Assembly: GCA_030765065.1 (NCBI GenBank)
Contig: CM060977.1
Coordinates: 130,328,295 to 130,392,294 of the forward strand
Length of the DNA stretch: 64,000 nucleotides
Source of the DNA: Deroplatys truncata
Taxonomy: Eukaryota > Arthropoda > Insecta > Mantodea > Mantidae
Reading direction: 5' to 3'
How positions within the stretch are numbered: the stretch's first letter is position 1; the number at the start of each line of letters is the position of its first letter. Below the pieces are notes generated by a model. The model did no database searches, was not told where the DNA came from, and saw nothing but the letters and a program-made list of their open reading frames with translations. Positions 52,911 to 64,000 of the stretch are shown one piece after another. Position numbers and translations under genes: made by a program.

Positions 52911-54771
52911 AAAAGGGGAATCGCCTAAATCTTGCACCACATATATTTCGTAAATGGAAAGTGCTATTAATGTGGAGCTTTCACCCATTGATTTGTAGTC
53001 CGGAGCTCGTATACTTAGCCTATAAATAGATTTTGATAATACTGAGAAAATCTATTTTTGAGCTAATATATAACTTTTTTAAATGGAACAATGTCTAGTT
53101 ACAACAACAGAATAAAGTTAGGGTAAATTAGAATGTCAATGCCTTTGTTGCAGGATTCCAGTGCAGGTGGTTTACGAGAAATCGCATTTTGAAAAGTTTT
53201 CACCCCGACAATTGTTTGACCCATTCAACTTGCTTAGTTGCTAGATACGATGTTGTTATGTTTGTTTGCATTGTGTTTTCTGTCCATTGATTGCATTACG
53301 ACTTTCTGGTCAGTTAGTTTGTGAGGTTCAAGCAGTAAGTCGTGTGTGGAAGATAGAGTTTACTAATACAGAAAAAGCCGACATGCCCATCGTGTATGGA
53401 GAGTGTAGGAAGAATGCAGTTCGTTCCTGTACTGTGTATGCGGAAACGTATCCCAATAGACGTCAACCATCTCGGGAATTATTTATTAACCTCTTCAACC
53501 AATTACTGTAACACCTAGAAAACGTAACAGAATCAAATAAGTGGCTGGAGAAGAGGCAGAAATTAATGTTTTGGCTGCCGTTGCAGTAGGTCCGCAAATT
53601 AGTTCCCACACAATTGCACGTGGAAGTGGCATAAGTCAGGCAAGTGTATTACGCATTCTCCATCGACATAGGTTCCATCCCTATCACATCTCTTTCCATC
53701 AAGAGCTGCATGGAAACGATTTTGAGAATCGTGTTAACCTTTTTACTTGAGCATTAAGACAGGATACTTCAGATTCATCACGTATCTTGTTTAGTGATGA
53801 GGCAACATTTACCTATTATGGCCAGGTAAACCGCAGAAACATGCACTATTGGTCTGTTGACAATCCCCATTGGCTTCGTCAGATGGAACGTCAGCGTCCA
53901 CGGAGTTTAAACGTGTGGTGTGGGATAGTGAACCATCAGCTCATAAGCCCTTTGTTCATAGAAGGAACAATGAACTCGCACAAGTATCGCAGCCTCTTGA
54001 CAGACCATCCGTCACAGATGCTAGAAGACGTTCCTTTGCAGAATAGAAGGAACCTGTGGTACCAACATGATGGCTGTCCAGCCCATAGTGAACGAAGTAC
54101 TATAGCTTGTCTTAACCGATTGTTTCCAAATCGTTGGATTGGAAGAAGAGGTGCTGCATCTTGGCCGGCCCGTTCACCGGATCTGACCCCTTTAGACCTT
54201 TTTCTGTGGGGAAGGCTGAAAGACACTGTCTACAAGGATGTACCAACTACACCAGACGATATGAAACGACGTATTACTGTGCCTGCTCTGGAATTTCCGC
54301 TGAAATGCTAGAACGTGTGCAGTAGTCTTTCCATAGCAGAATGGAAGCGTGTATTGAAGCAGCCGGTGGTCATTTTGAACACAACCTTTGAAGGGCTATT
54401 TTCTCTTTACTTGTAAGAATCCACAGAAGTATTGTAATTCTCTTTTGTTTTTCTTTAGTTTGTGCTACCATAGTTGTCAAGTATCGGTGCGTAAAAATTT
54501 CAAAATAAGATTTCTCGTATAAACCACTTGCACTAGAATCTTGCAACAAATGCCACTACCCTACCTTTATTCTTTTGATGTAACTATGCATTGCTACGTT
54601 TAAAAAAATGCATGTTTGCTCAAAAAATCGTTTTATCAGTATTATTAAAACCTATTTATAGGCTAAATGTACGAGCTCCTGTCTAACAATCAATGCTGTA
54701 AAAACTGCACATCAATAGCTCTTTCCAATTCTGAAATATTTGCGGTGAAGTTTTAGGTGATTCACCCTGTA
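52911..54771 (+). mobile_element. rosa-type (DD41D) transposon, copy 2, long TIRs
   Basis: The right end in complement begins TACAGGGTGAATCACCTAAA; the left end has AAGGGGAATCGCCTAAAT in the same place. Homology then runs about 140 bases inward on both sides, including GGAGCTCGTA and TTAGCCTATAAATAG and the AATACTGA block (left about 53000-53045, right about 54635-54690). The element is 1.86 kb. The TIR sequence differs from copy 1, so it is a second lineage. Confidence 0.82.
53300..54400 (+). pseudogene. DD41D transposase, decayed (copy 2)
   Basis: N-terminal part MPIVYGECRKNAVRSCTVYA, then ETYPNRRQPSRELFINLF (53383 on). HTH part HTIARGSGISQASVLRILHR, then HRFHPYHIS. Catalytic part: LFSDEATFTYYGQVNRRNMH (first D), RSLNVWCGIVNHQLISPLFI, WYQHDGCPAHSE (second D), WIGRRGAASWPARSPDLTPL and DLFLWGRLKD (third D, 41 residues after the second). 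The C-terminus is RMEACIEAAGGHFEHNL in a shifted frame. The three main ORFs sit in different frames with stops between them. The catalytic triad is present. Confidence 0.85.
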
Positions 54772-55319
54772 TAGTAGCATCTGTATAGTCAATGTACATT
54801 AATCACATCTCGTCAGGCTCAATGATATAGTATTCCATAGTCTTAAGAGACTCGGGTCCGTTCAGTTTCAGTTTATATCCAGCCGGTTCTAACGACTTCA
54901 TCGATATAGTAGAGATACCAGTTTCTCACAATTTACAGACGGCCTCCCTGACGGGTTAAATAGCAGGGCACTTTCTTTGTATTTATACTTAAACTGAAAA
55001 CCTTCAGCACTATAGTGTTCTATTTACTTGGAGAGGGAATTGTCTTGTTGGTTTACGAGGTTTTGTCACTGATTTATGACCATAGATGGCTGTAGTACCA
55101 AGTTCCTGTTTGAACTGGTATGTTAAATTTCCATCTATTTATGTTTAAATATATTTGTCCCTACAGTTCCTTTACCCTGTGATTTATTGGAAAAGGGATT
55201 CTCCTATTTGAATTTTAAGCCTTAATTTTTGACATCCAAACTACTTTAGCGGGTATAATTTACACTAGGTAGCAGTTTGGATAAATTTTTTCCGACGAAA
55301 TGTTTTTAAACTGCTTAAA
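54772..55319. other. Unassigned sequence
   Basis: No feature recognised. Confidence 0.35.
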
Positions 55320-55598
55320 AATTAAATTGCTCTTTAACTACTGTATTCCTTAGCGTCGCATTCTATATTGGGTGTTTGAGAGACCGGTAAATTTTCTCAA
55401 GAGGACTATCAGGCTTGAGGTTCTTTTATATGCCGTAAATCTATTATAAAACCGGGCCACAGGCTTTACTTCCCTTCCGAAGAAAGACATGCTAAGGACT
55501 TTTACACCCGAAAAAAATCCATCGAACTCCGCTGGGTTTGACCCCGCAACCCCGGGAACTAAAGGCAAGCATGGTAACCACTACACCACGGAGAACGA
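55320..55598 (-). mobile_element. tRNA-derived SINE (family S1), reverse
   Basis: Complement of the copy at 27935-28207: GAGACCGGTAAATTTTCTC, a TACTTCCCTTCCGAAGAAAG block, then the tRNA-like head ending GGTAACCACTACACCACGGA. Full length but more diverged, with a few short indels. Confidence 0.78.
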
Positions 55599-55844
55599 TT
55601 TTTATCACTTTCCAATGAAGTTGTCGGGGTGGAAATTTAAACTTCCTACATTCACTACTGAAATCGGCCTGTTCTGTCTATTTTACTGCGCATAAGTGCA
55701 TGAAATGTATTAAACCCTATAGCACTCGATGTATAAATGCAGGCTTGGAATATGAACTTGATCTTACATTACAGTTTTTCAAATTAAATAAAAGAATAAT
55801 GTAAATCTTTCTGGGTCTTTACTTCCCGTTTTTATGTTAACATT

Positions 55845-55955
55845 TATTTACGATTTAATTCATGCAGCAAGTTGTTGATTTGTTTAAGGACAATAATCTG
55901 ACATGGTTCATGTTGGTGACCTTGCTGCTGGAACCATCATTTGTAACACCTGGTA
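55845..55955 (-). repeat. Rep-B fragment, reverse
   Basis: TTTACGATTTAATTCATGCA and the following block correspond to the complement of the Rep-B end at 13800-13835 and 20190-20215. Only about 110 bases remain. Confidence 0.4.
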
Positions 55956-56157
55956 CTAATTAATTTTCTTCACGCGTAAGTGCTATTACTCACTACGGTT
56001 GAAAAAATAATATGGTATACACAGGCATTAATTGCAATGGAGAATATTAGAAGAAAAAATATTCGATTTAGTCTCGTATTGTGTCTTTCCAGTTCTCAAA
56101 TGATACACTTACCACACGTGTCGCAATATACTGTTGCATACTCAATATAGTTCTCTA

Positions 56158-57020
56158 GTAAGTAGGGGAAGTATTGCATACCACTAACAAATTCTATACC
56201 GTGGTTTTACCTGAAATACATGTTTTGAGGCCCCCTGAAACCCAAAAAATTATTTTTGGAAATCTGTCCGTGTGTCTGGGAACAGCATAACTCAGAAACG
56301 AACAGTCGGATAAACACCAAACTTGGTATTTAGGTTCAGTATCTTCCAGAGATGCGACACGAACGTTTTCAAGGAAATCCCCCACCCCATATTAACCTTT
56401 ACATGGAACATTTTTCGAAAATTTTAATTTTCTCAAAAATGGCTAACGATTTTGATTAAAGTATCATATGTTTAAGATATTTTCATGAGAACTGAAGTGT
56501 ATATTTCGAATTTTCTAGGAATGTCTCAAAAAGTATTCTTCATTTTGAACACTTTTGCATAACTGGTAAACCATAAGAGATAGACAAAATTTTACTACAC
56601 AAAAAATGTAGATCGCGTTAAAATACACAATTTATGTCATATAACTTTTTTCTTTGTTGAGTGAACCATTTTCGAGATATTGCTTGTTACTCCCTTAAAT
56701 TTTTCAATACTTATACTTTTTCTCAAATGGGAATTGGTTATTCATTTTTTGTCTTGGATATGCAAAGAGTATTAATCTGTGGTAAAGAGAATGGTGCTGC
56801 ACATAGCAACCAGTTATTAAGAGATATGTCTATGCTTAAAGGCTACTGTATTTCTATATTGCCCTTGCAAATATATATTCCCCTTAATCTACAAGAAAAT
56901 TAGCAATAAGATAGAGTCTGCAAATTTTTATCTCAATTAACATGAAGTAGACGGAGAATAAGCGTTTGTAGAAATAGTTTGTACAAGAGTAGAGAACGTC
57001 ATGTGAGTGTAACACATCAG
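56158..57020 (-). repeat. Rep-A element, subfamily 1, near full length
   Basis: Starts AGTTCTCTAGTAAGTAGGGG (terminus slightly shortened) and ends GAGTAGAGAACGTCATGTGA followed by TAACACATCAGATTTTTT. The family blocks are all in order. The adjoining LTR-type fossil starts directly beyond it. Confidence 0.62.
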
Positions 57021-57024
57021 ATTT

Positions 57025-57606
57025 TTTCTAACAACATCGCAATTACAATATCCCGTCAACCGAACTGTAACAAATAAGCCTATAAAGATTTTGTCATACA
57101 CAAATTGGACCCTTTCAGCTTTATTATGCAGAAACAAATAAGAAAATCAGTTACTGCTAACCAAACTATATGTATCACTTAGACACTCGGCTGAGCACAA
57201 ACGTTATACTTGAGTCACTTTTGCACACACGCATACACTCGAAATACAACACAACTGCACCGTCGAATCACAACTGAACTTCACTGACGATACCAACTTT
57301 CGCTGTCAACTTTTCACTTCGTCTCCTTTTGATTGACTGAACTCAACTGTCAGGGCAGGGAAACCCCTTATATAAGGTCGCCTACAAGCAAGGAACATTC
57401 CAGAAACGGAGATAACTAAAACCGGCCCAATAGAATGTTCTGGAACAGTAATTACTTAAGCTGCGGGAAGATGACACATGAGAGCTCGTTACGCGGCTAT
57501 TATTTTGAAGGGACCGATCATTAGCTGAACCCAGCCAGCCAGGTAGGTGGGCCGGGATGCGCCCGCACCCCTGCTCGTAAGTAACTTGCAGGCGGGGTCA
57601 CAATAT
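57025..57606 (-). mobile_element. LTR-type retroelement fossil (family L3)
   Basis: In reverse complement it opens TGTGACCCCGCCTGCAAGTT, has a promoter-like CCTTATATAAGGGGTTTC near 57372, an AATAAAGCTG signal near 57123 and ends with a GACGGGATATTGTAATTGCG block. GC content and layout fit a single LTR of about 580 bases. No internal part or partner LTR is present. No clear target duplication was found. Confidence 0.5.
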
Positions 57607-58259
57607 AAAAAGAAGTTCACTAAGTTGCATAATTTTTTGAATTGTTGAAAAAACGATTAACATTAAAATTCAAGATTCGCGCTACATTTAATTTTAATGT
57701 TAAATCAAATAACTGCACCAATATTCATAAGCTATCATTTTCATCTTAGGAACTACACTTATTTCTTTGAAAGTCTATAATTAATGAGCCCCATTATAAA
57801 TTCAATTTCTGTAATTTATAGCGATACACCTAGTTAAACTATTCACATCTGCGGCCTTGTGAGTCAGCTATACTAACGAAAGAGCTCAGGTAAGGTTTAT
57901 TTTGTCAGAATTGTGAAATGTCTGATTATGAAATTTAGCATTAATACACATTCTTTCATTCCTGCCCCTGAGGAAAAGGTAGATTTATCGCGGGGGGACG
58001 CACGGGCTCGCTGCAACCTGCACAGAACTATTGCAGCTAAAATCCCAAGGAGGAGGGAATCACAGGAGGCTACAGCCCTAGTCAGACAGACCACATACAC
58101 GCGCGGAAGTCACTAACATTTCGAAGGTCGCTGGGGCGCCGAGCGAAGGCGATGAACGACCCACCAATCAAGCAGCCCTCTGGTATCCACGTAGAATACA
58201 TTTTCCACTGCGCATGCATCCTCTCCATCTATCCTGCACCACTATACTCTACGAAACCT
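57607..58259. other. Unassigned sequence
   Basis: Overlapping ORFs at 57897-58116 on both strands are not credible. Nothing assigned. Confidence 0.35.
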
Positions 58260-58455
58260 GAAAGATGATAAGGAAACGGAATGAAAGGGAAATAGTGGAA
58301 AGGAAATCGAGGTAGAAAAGAAATCACTAGGTCATTCGCTTGCCGACTCCAGAGAAACCACAAAAAGCATGTCACAGGGGCGGTAGACGCAGATCGAACC
58401 CGCGACTTACCGAATGCAAGTCACATACGTTACCGCGGTGCCACCCGCTCCAATC
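58260..58455 (-). mobile_element. tRNA-derived SINE, reverse
   Basis: In reverse complement: GGAGCGGGTGGCACCGCGGT and the following bases as box A, then TCGCGGGTTCGATCTGCG as box B (58392-58409), then a body reaching leftward with AAAGGGAAATAGTGGAAAGG. Another SINE family, one copy in this window. Confidence 0.55.
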
Positions 58456-59137
58456 TTTTCACTTTTTGAATTTTTTTAACCGTAATGCTTACACTTAAAA
58501 ACTCTAAAAATGCCTATAAACGAAAACCGCAAAGTGGTTTAAAATATCCTGTTTTAACCTCACACATTCAATATTACTGAAGGAAGAAGTCTCTCCAGGA
58601 GAATCGTAATCGCATTCTCAACCGTAGACAGTTTCCCTCGAGTGTGTTGGTTCGATCCAAAGATGCAACTTTAATGAACACATCACACCCATTATAATCC
58701 TCTGATTGGAGTCGATCTGAGATTCCTAAGGGCTCGAAGCTGAGGAAATAAGCGGCCGTGCAAACAGATGTGCTATTGACCCCACGAGTCGGCCTGTCGG
58801 TCGGTCTATTGAAGCAAAGTTTTAATCGCTTCTGGGGTTTGAGGTTTGCATAATGAAGTTGCGCTGTTTGTTCTGACGCGCTAGAAAGCCTTAATCTATT
58901 GTCCCATTAGACAGTGTTCTTAATAACACCAGGAGTAAATGGCCCATTCTGTCAGCTGCAACGGTTACCAAGGTGCCCATTTAACTGCGGACTTAATATA
59001 CGTTTTAATGCCTAATCTATGTATGGCATCAGTTTAATGTCAGACGCATGCATTGTCATTGTTTTGTGCACATAGTTTAATATTTCCATGAATTTTAATG
59101 CTTTATTTTTTAAACGTATGTATTCTCATTGTTGTGT
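58456..59137. other. Unassigned, tandem pair near right edge
   Basis: No gene. A unit containing GTTTAATATTTCCATGAATT (59078 on) has a second copy on the far side of the solo LTR (60053 on), so the LTR landed in a two-unit tandem repeat. Confidence 0.4.
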
Positions 59138-59141
59138 GCAC

Positions 59142-60042
59142 TGAGGTAGTATTTTTAACACTTAAATGATTTCAGTCTAATTACATAACATGTAAGTTCA
59201 ATAACACCCGCCTTAAAGCAATTTGTATATAATGTAATATACAAAATGTATGTAACAGTCATTGTATTATGTTTATATTATTGTATACATTATAATAATG
59301 TTATGTGAATGTATTACGAAATTTAATAATGTAGGAGCTGTGACAATAGAAGCCAAAAGTTGGCAACAATGAGGTAACTTTGAGGCAATAATGAATTGGA
59401 AAATTTAATAATGCTACTAGTAATTCCTGAAACAATAATAATCTAATATTTAAAACAGTTTATAAATAGCCAATCAACAACTAGAAAGACTAAAAGTTAA
59501 ATAAAAGTATTCTATTGGAGTGGCATTAGGCAATCAGAGACTTGAAATAGACAAAATTTACAAGTTTAAGCGGTAAATGCCAGTACTAGAAGTCAACGTA
59601 CCTGAGCAGTTCGTTCGCTCGGTACGTATTCAGTGTGAGACATAAAATTCATTACGGGGAGAATATTGTAACGTTTATGTGTTAAAAAGTGTGAGTAATT
59701 AATAAACAATCTCACAGCTCAATATATAAGTGAAGTATTATTTAATCGTGTGAAGGATTAATAAAAAGGAGTGAAATAAAAATTATAATTTGTGTAGGCC
59801 TACATTCTTTAGCCGCATAACCCCCTGCTAAGAGATACGTATTTCTGCAAATTAATACTGACGCTGCCGAGGTAAACATAAATGTATATAATGTTTAAAG
59901 AAAACATTAAAATACAAAGTTGATTCCTGAACGTTGGGGCGAAGGCCACCGGAAACTTCGTATCGTACGTGGGGCGAACACTCCAAGAAACTATCTCAAG
60001 TTTTTGGCTCCCCAACAGTCGAACTACATGACTACTTCCTCA
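59142..60042 (+). mobile_element. Solo LTR fossil (family L1, copy D) with 4-bp duplication
   Basis: Begins TGAGGTAGTATTTTTAACAC and ends CTACTTCCTCA, so it has TG...CA ends with an inverted TGAGG/CCTCA. GCAC flanks both sides (59138-59141 and 60043-60046). The length of 901 bases covers the part shared by copies A-C. No internal sequence remains. It gives the true ends of the family. Confidence 0.72.
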
Positions 60043-60049
60043 GCACAAA

Positions 60050-60659
60050 GTTTAATATTTTCATGAATTTTAAGGTTTTATTGTTTTGCAGACATAATGA
60101 AGCAATCCGTACCTCACAATAAAGGCCAAAGTGCTGTGGCCTTATTGGTTAAGGAGTTCAGCCGCACGTGAATATACTGAACACGTCGTAGTAGGTCAGT
60201 TAAAGCATCTGTGGTTCGTTTTCCTGCTATTAGATGCCTATTTTAAGTCGCCCCTATCCAGATCTTCACCTGTAACTCATGTAAAGCGTTTCTATGGCCC
60301 AATGTGATTCTTATTGAGATAATTTACTTATCTTCGAATATATTAATACAAATTGAACATTTTCAATTCATTCACTAAATCTATGTAATTCACATATTAC
60401 TAAAAAGTCTTTTTGTTTCATCGTCATCCTCATCTTACTATCATCGTAGGTAACGGACATCTCCCGTATGGTCTCTACAATAGGGTTGGTACAGTCATCA
60501 CTTGGTGGAACGAGGTTCACCCGAAGGTTATAAAGTATATATAGAGCGCGCAGGAAACAACTATATATAATGCTTCCTATGTTCAATTCCTGGTTATAAC
60601 ATTGATTTTTTCAACCTAATACTACCTTTTCTACTTAAGCCAATACACGGCAGGTATGA
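60050..60659. other. Unassigned sequence
   Basis: A weak tRNA-like stretch at 60135-60170 (GTGGCCTTATTGGTTAAGGA) lacks a clear box B. Nothing else recognised. Confidence 0.3.
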
Positions 60660-60689
60660 AAAAACAATATAAGTACTTAACAACATCTA

Positions 60690-60800
60690 ATATAGGAAAG
60701 GTGGAATCAGAGGGCTGAAAAATTCAATGCTATAAACGAGAGTTGAACCCTGGATCTTCCGGTTGTTTTAATCACTGTGGTCATGGTAACTCAGTGGTTA
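60690..60800 (-). mobile_element. tRNA-like SINE head, reverse, weak
   Basis: In reverse complement: TAACCACTGAGTTACCATGA and later CCAGGGTTCAACTCTCG, a box B-like motif. The box A order is poor. Probably the head of an eroded SINE. Confidence 0.3.
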
Positions 60801-61389
60801 AGAGAGATAAATTTCACTGAAATTGACTGCTATCCAATCAACAAGAAATCAAAACATCTGACACCTCGCTTTTTTAAGGCCATTTCTCGTTTCAAGAACC
60901 GCGTGATCTCTGTAAGTTTCAGGAATGAATATAATATTATAGATATTTTACAAATTCGAAAGCTGTCTAAGGATACTATATGCCACACGTGCTAAAAGTT
61001 ATTTTATTTTACTCGAAGAATTGCGAAACGAAGGCCGTAGGCGAGTCGCAAAAATAAAACCCTACTTTTACCCCTTATATTCTAACTTACTATTCTATCC
61101 TAAAGCAGGTCACTGTCTCCCAAGGTGAGTTGCAGCTAAGGAGCTTTATTTATTTAGTTTTCATTTTTTAATTGCATGTTCACAAACGCTTGTTCTGTGT
61201 TAAGTAATACTGCGCCCTGGTTGACCGCTACCAATGAAGAGCTAATGCACTTTGGAATGAAATGCTACATTTTACAATTACGCTTGAACTTCATAGTATA
61301 CACAGGAATTATGGGGAATACTAAATGATTGAATCGAAGCTTTTATTCAGAGCCTTCATACAGTAACATAAATACAAATACAAAGTGGT
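60801..61389. other. Unassigned sequence
   Basis: No feature recognised. Confidence 0.35.
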
Positions 61390-62170
61390 TAATACAAGAA
61401 GAAAAATCGAAGCTTAGGCGTTCGAAAAGGGTGCCCATTATCACTCGTGCTATTTAATTTGTGTGTCGACTAAGTTATTAACAATGGCTATACCCTACAA
61501 AGAAATTTTATAAAACTGACTTGGCAAATTTCTATTCGCTGTCGATCAATTCAAAATAGCTACTTTTGAAATTAATATGAGTTACAAAGCAAAAACAGAA
61601 ATTCGACGCTTTCAGAGAAAAAGATAGGTTCAGTGTAAAATAAGACATAATAAAAATATAATATAACGACTAAAATGCATCAAATATGTAGGTTGTTAAC
61701 TGATAATACAAGATAAGTACACCAAGAGATAAAATTGCAAACTTTTAATCAAATATTTGGGGCCATTAGAAGAACACTTATAAACAAAATCCGGAAAATT
61801 ACTGTTTTAAAATTTTATGAAGTTTTAGCAGTACCATCTCCTCTTTTAGGCTCAGAATGCTGGGCAAATACAAGAAATCAAAAGCAAAAAATACAAGCAT
61901 CAGAACTGAAATTCTTCAGAGCAGTTGCTCGATATAGAAAGGGAGGCAAAAAATACAGCGAGGCAATAAGGAAAGAATTGAACATACTTATCCAAATAAT
62001 AAAATGGGGAATATCAAGTAAAATACTATACTCATGTCAATGGATACCAGAATCCTGCATTTCCAAGAAGATCCTAGAATATAAACCCAAAGGAAGGAGG
62101 GCACATGAAAAGATGGATGGTTCAGATTCACTGAGAGGAGCGGAAAAGGTTGAAAGGTCTAATCCCTGAC
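61390..62170 (+). pseudogene. LINE reverse-transcriptase fragment
   Basis: RT motifs survive in pieces: GVRKGCPLSLVLFNLCVD near 61417 (cf. G-[VL]-R-Q-G-C-P-[LM]-S-P), then a worn region where FADD should be, then an open 144-aa ORF (61735-62169) with FNQIFGAIRRTLINKIRKIT, LKFYEVLAVPSPLLGSECWA, IQASELKFFRAVARYRKG and IRKELNI. The L-[YL]-G-S-E-x-W plus [IL]-x-A-[SA]-E-[ML]-[KR]-F-[LF]-R signature marks the thumb region of endonuclease-RT type LINEs found in many arthropods. It is truncated at the 5' end with several breaks. The clade is uncertain and differs from the I-like elements here. Confidence 0.7.
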
Positions 62171-63240
62171 ATGATGATTCTTAACGTTGATATCAATACT
62201 GCATGATGCCACGTTATACGGTTTTGCAAGATATCTAAATCCGTGTAAATACGCAGTTTACTGAAAAATGTTCATTCTTTCAAGCATATCCATTCCATAC
62301 CTAGAATATCTCATTTGCTACCGAATAGTAATAAAGAGATTGTAACAGATGCTAAATGGATTCGCCACACATTGTGAGAAATATGATAGTATCAAAGTAT
62401 ATATTGAAATTTACTAACACTATATATGGACTCAGAATTTAACTCAAATGTATTCTACCGTACATCCTTCTACTTTTTTTCTAAGGCATCATATTCTGTA
62501 AGCCGAGAAAGTGCGCTGACCGAATTTCTTCAGCGTTGCTCGTTTTCAAGGCGTCTGTGGACTTCTTCCGTATATATTGTTAGCAGGATGGAGCCATATC
62601 TCACACATCTTAAGCGAGCCCTTATCTAAGTTGAGCCCTTTCTGGTGAACAAGTTGTTTTTCACCATCAAAACTTACCGCATATAGTGCAGAATTCGAAT
62701 AAAAAGTGAAATATACGAAAAGAACATAAAACTAACGGCGTTGGGAGAAAAGCGGCCAATAAAGAACGACTTTTGAAGAAGTCGGTGTTTTATTGGTTGG
62801 TTATTTCGTACGTCCTCAAATGGCTATTTTTTACTGCTGGGTTTTATACACATTTTCAAGCTGACTTTTGGGCATTTAATTCATTTTACGCAAACTATTA
62901 CGAACACGGGTTGTATGATCATGTTAATAGCTTTAGGAGTTGTCAGGCAGCAGATTTCAAGGTTTCTGGAAATAATTAAGCAGTCATAGAATACGTTACA
63001 TTATACATTAAAAACTTCAGTTTCGCAATGTATACCATAACACTCTACTAACGGTAGCTGGAAGCGGTATAAAGAAGCAATTATTACATATGTGAATATA
63101 CCAGGTGAGTCAGCTGACCCTAGGTATTCGTATATATGCAACCCGCAGTTAATGGTCTAAAGTGAAAACATTGACCCTTTTATCAAACCAACTGTTATTG
63201 TAGCTCTGCCCATCTATTTGGTACTGTACGCAATCCCCAT
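62171..63240. other. Unassigned, one hairpin inside
   Basis: Apart from the inverted repeat at 62756-62796, no feature is recognised. Confidence 0.35.
62756..62796. repeat. Short imperfect hairpin
   Basis: CCAATAAAGAACGACTT pairs with AAGTCGGTGTTTTATTGG around a short loop, with two or three mismatches. It may be the remnant of a small fold-back element. Confidence 0.45.
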
Positions 63241-63775
63241 TAATAATTAAAGGCCTGAATGATAACCAAAGAACTGCGAAAGCCTTAAAAAAAAAAAAAG
63301 GCGGCGTTTCATGAATATAACGCTTGCAAGGAGATAGAGGAACGTTCTCCTGAAGAGCGGAATAAAGTACCTGGGTTCTGGCCGAGTGTGGTGAAGCAAA
63401 GGTTTAGCTGCGGAGGTTTGAAACTGGTGCAAACATTTGGTTCTTTTTTTTTCTCTCCTTGTGTTTATTTTCTGTATTTTAGTGTACTATTTTATTTGTT
63501 TTTGTATTGGCTCTCCTGTGAGCCAAAGACATAATAATTACAACCAGATAATTGTGTGCTATGTTTACCCTAATAATCTGTACCCTATCTGGTGTTGTAA
63601 ACCATGTTACGTAGTTAGCTTTCATTCTTTTGGGCGCAATCGACTATATTAAATGTAACACTTTTTGTTTCATGTTTAAACATTGTGTTTCACGTCTTCT
63701 ATTGACAAAGGACTTGTAAATGTGTTAAGTGCGTGGGTAAACAGAATAATAAATTGTTAAAGAGCGTGGAATTTA
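63241..63775. other. Unassigned sequence
   Basis: Contains a short poly-A run at 63287-63299. The 71-aa ORF at 63437-63652 resembles nothing. The right part may belong to the transposon at the window edge. Confidence 0.3.
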
Positions 63776-63950
63776 TCAACGAAGTAAATGTTCAAAATAA
63801 CGACCCCCTTCATCAATGCACATTTGTGTATGTTGCCGGAGAGATCTTCTTGCATGCTGTAACGTACGCGGTGTAATCTGCCTGCATTCTTCACGTATGA
63901 GTGTGTCCGTATATGATTTGGGCTTTGCGGTTCTTATTTTCGGTGGAAAA
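63776..63950 (-). pseudogene. DD41D-like transposase C-terminus, at window edge
   Basis: Minus strand, ending in TGA at 63778-63776: KPKSYTDTLIREECRQITPR, TLQHARRSLRQHTQMCIDEG, GRYFEHLLR. The ending C-I-[DE]-x-G-G-x-[YF]-F-E-H-L-L is the standard C-terminus of rosa-type and related transposases. Copies 1 and 2 in this window have worn versions of it. Sequence further upstream on this strand, toward 64000, contains a stop in this frame, so only a fragment is visible; the rest would lie beyond the window. Confidence 0.65.
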
Positions 63951-64000
63951 CATGGCGATTATTCTATTTTGTACCCACTTATAATGTTATCAAAAATTTT

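Noticed and set aside
1-64000. An undescribed multi-gene system (defence, biosynthetic or toxin type)
   Set aside because: No cluster of co-oriented, non-transposon genes exists in the window; coding signal is almost wholly transposon-derived.

Overview
The window looks like gene-poor, AT-rich, repeat-rich nuclear DNA from an arthropod, most likely an insect with a large genome. The basis is its content: Tc1, mariner and rosa-type (DD41D) transposons, PIF/Harbinger and TTAA-type elements, I-clade LINEs with RNase H, several tRNA-derived SINE families and a fragment of an invertebrate mitochondrial cox1 gene. I see no bacterial or viral gene organisation, no CRISPR array and no confident host gene. 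The species cannot be named from the sequence alone.

The best-preserved object is a complete non-LTR retrotransposon on the minus strand at 30424-36506. It has two open ORFs: a 429-aa ORF1 with three zinc knuckles, and a 1229-aa ORF2 with endonuclease, reverse transcriptase, RNase H and a terminal CCHC. It ends in a short ATC-repeat tail and is flanked by a perfect 12-bp target-site duplication. It sits inside an older Tc1-like transposase gene whose two halves lie at 29695-30423 and 36507-36822. It looks young and possibly still competent.

Left part (1-13 kb): an LTR-type fossil end, a 1.13-kb Harbinger element with a HARBI1 remnant, a LINE 3' scrap, two phase-compatible exon-like blocks at 3030-3107 and 4039-4100 (the only hint of a host gene), a ten-copy 104-bp minisatellite at 6838-7857, two SINEs and another LTR-type fossil. 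Middle left (13-29 kb): copies of a dispersed TIR-type repeat called here Rep-A (about 0.85 kb, two subfamilies), SINE-in-SINE and repeat-in-repeat nests, a fold-back made of two Rep-A ends, a Tc1 copy with its TIRs and a TAC/TAA microsatellite.

Middle right (36-47.6 kb): a rosa-type transposon carrying a nested LTR fossil, a decayed I-clade LINE, a LINE ORF1 relic split by a deleted mariner, a second Tc1 family with intact ends, two Rep-A copies and a cox1-like NUMT. Right part (48-64 kb): a 979-bp TTAA-flanked non-autonomous element, a second copy of the first Tc1 family, a second rosa-type transposon with long TIRs, SINEs, a further Rep-A copy, two LTR-type fossils (one a clean solo LTR with a 4-bp duplication), an RT fragment of another LINE and the tail of a third DD41D-like transposase at the window edge.

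Nothing here reads as a cooperating gene system. The window is a layered record of transposon insertions, and its value lies in the nesting order, one apparently intact LINE, a NUMT and a small exon candidate.
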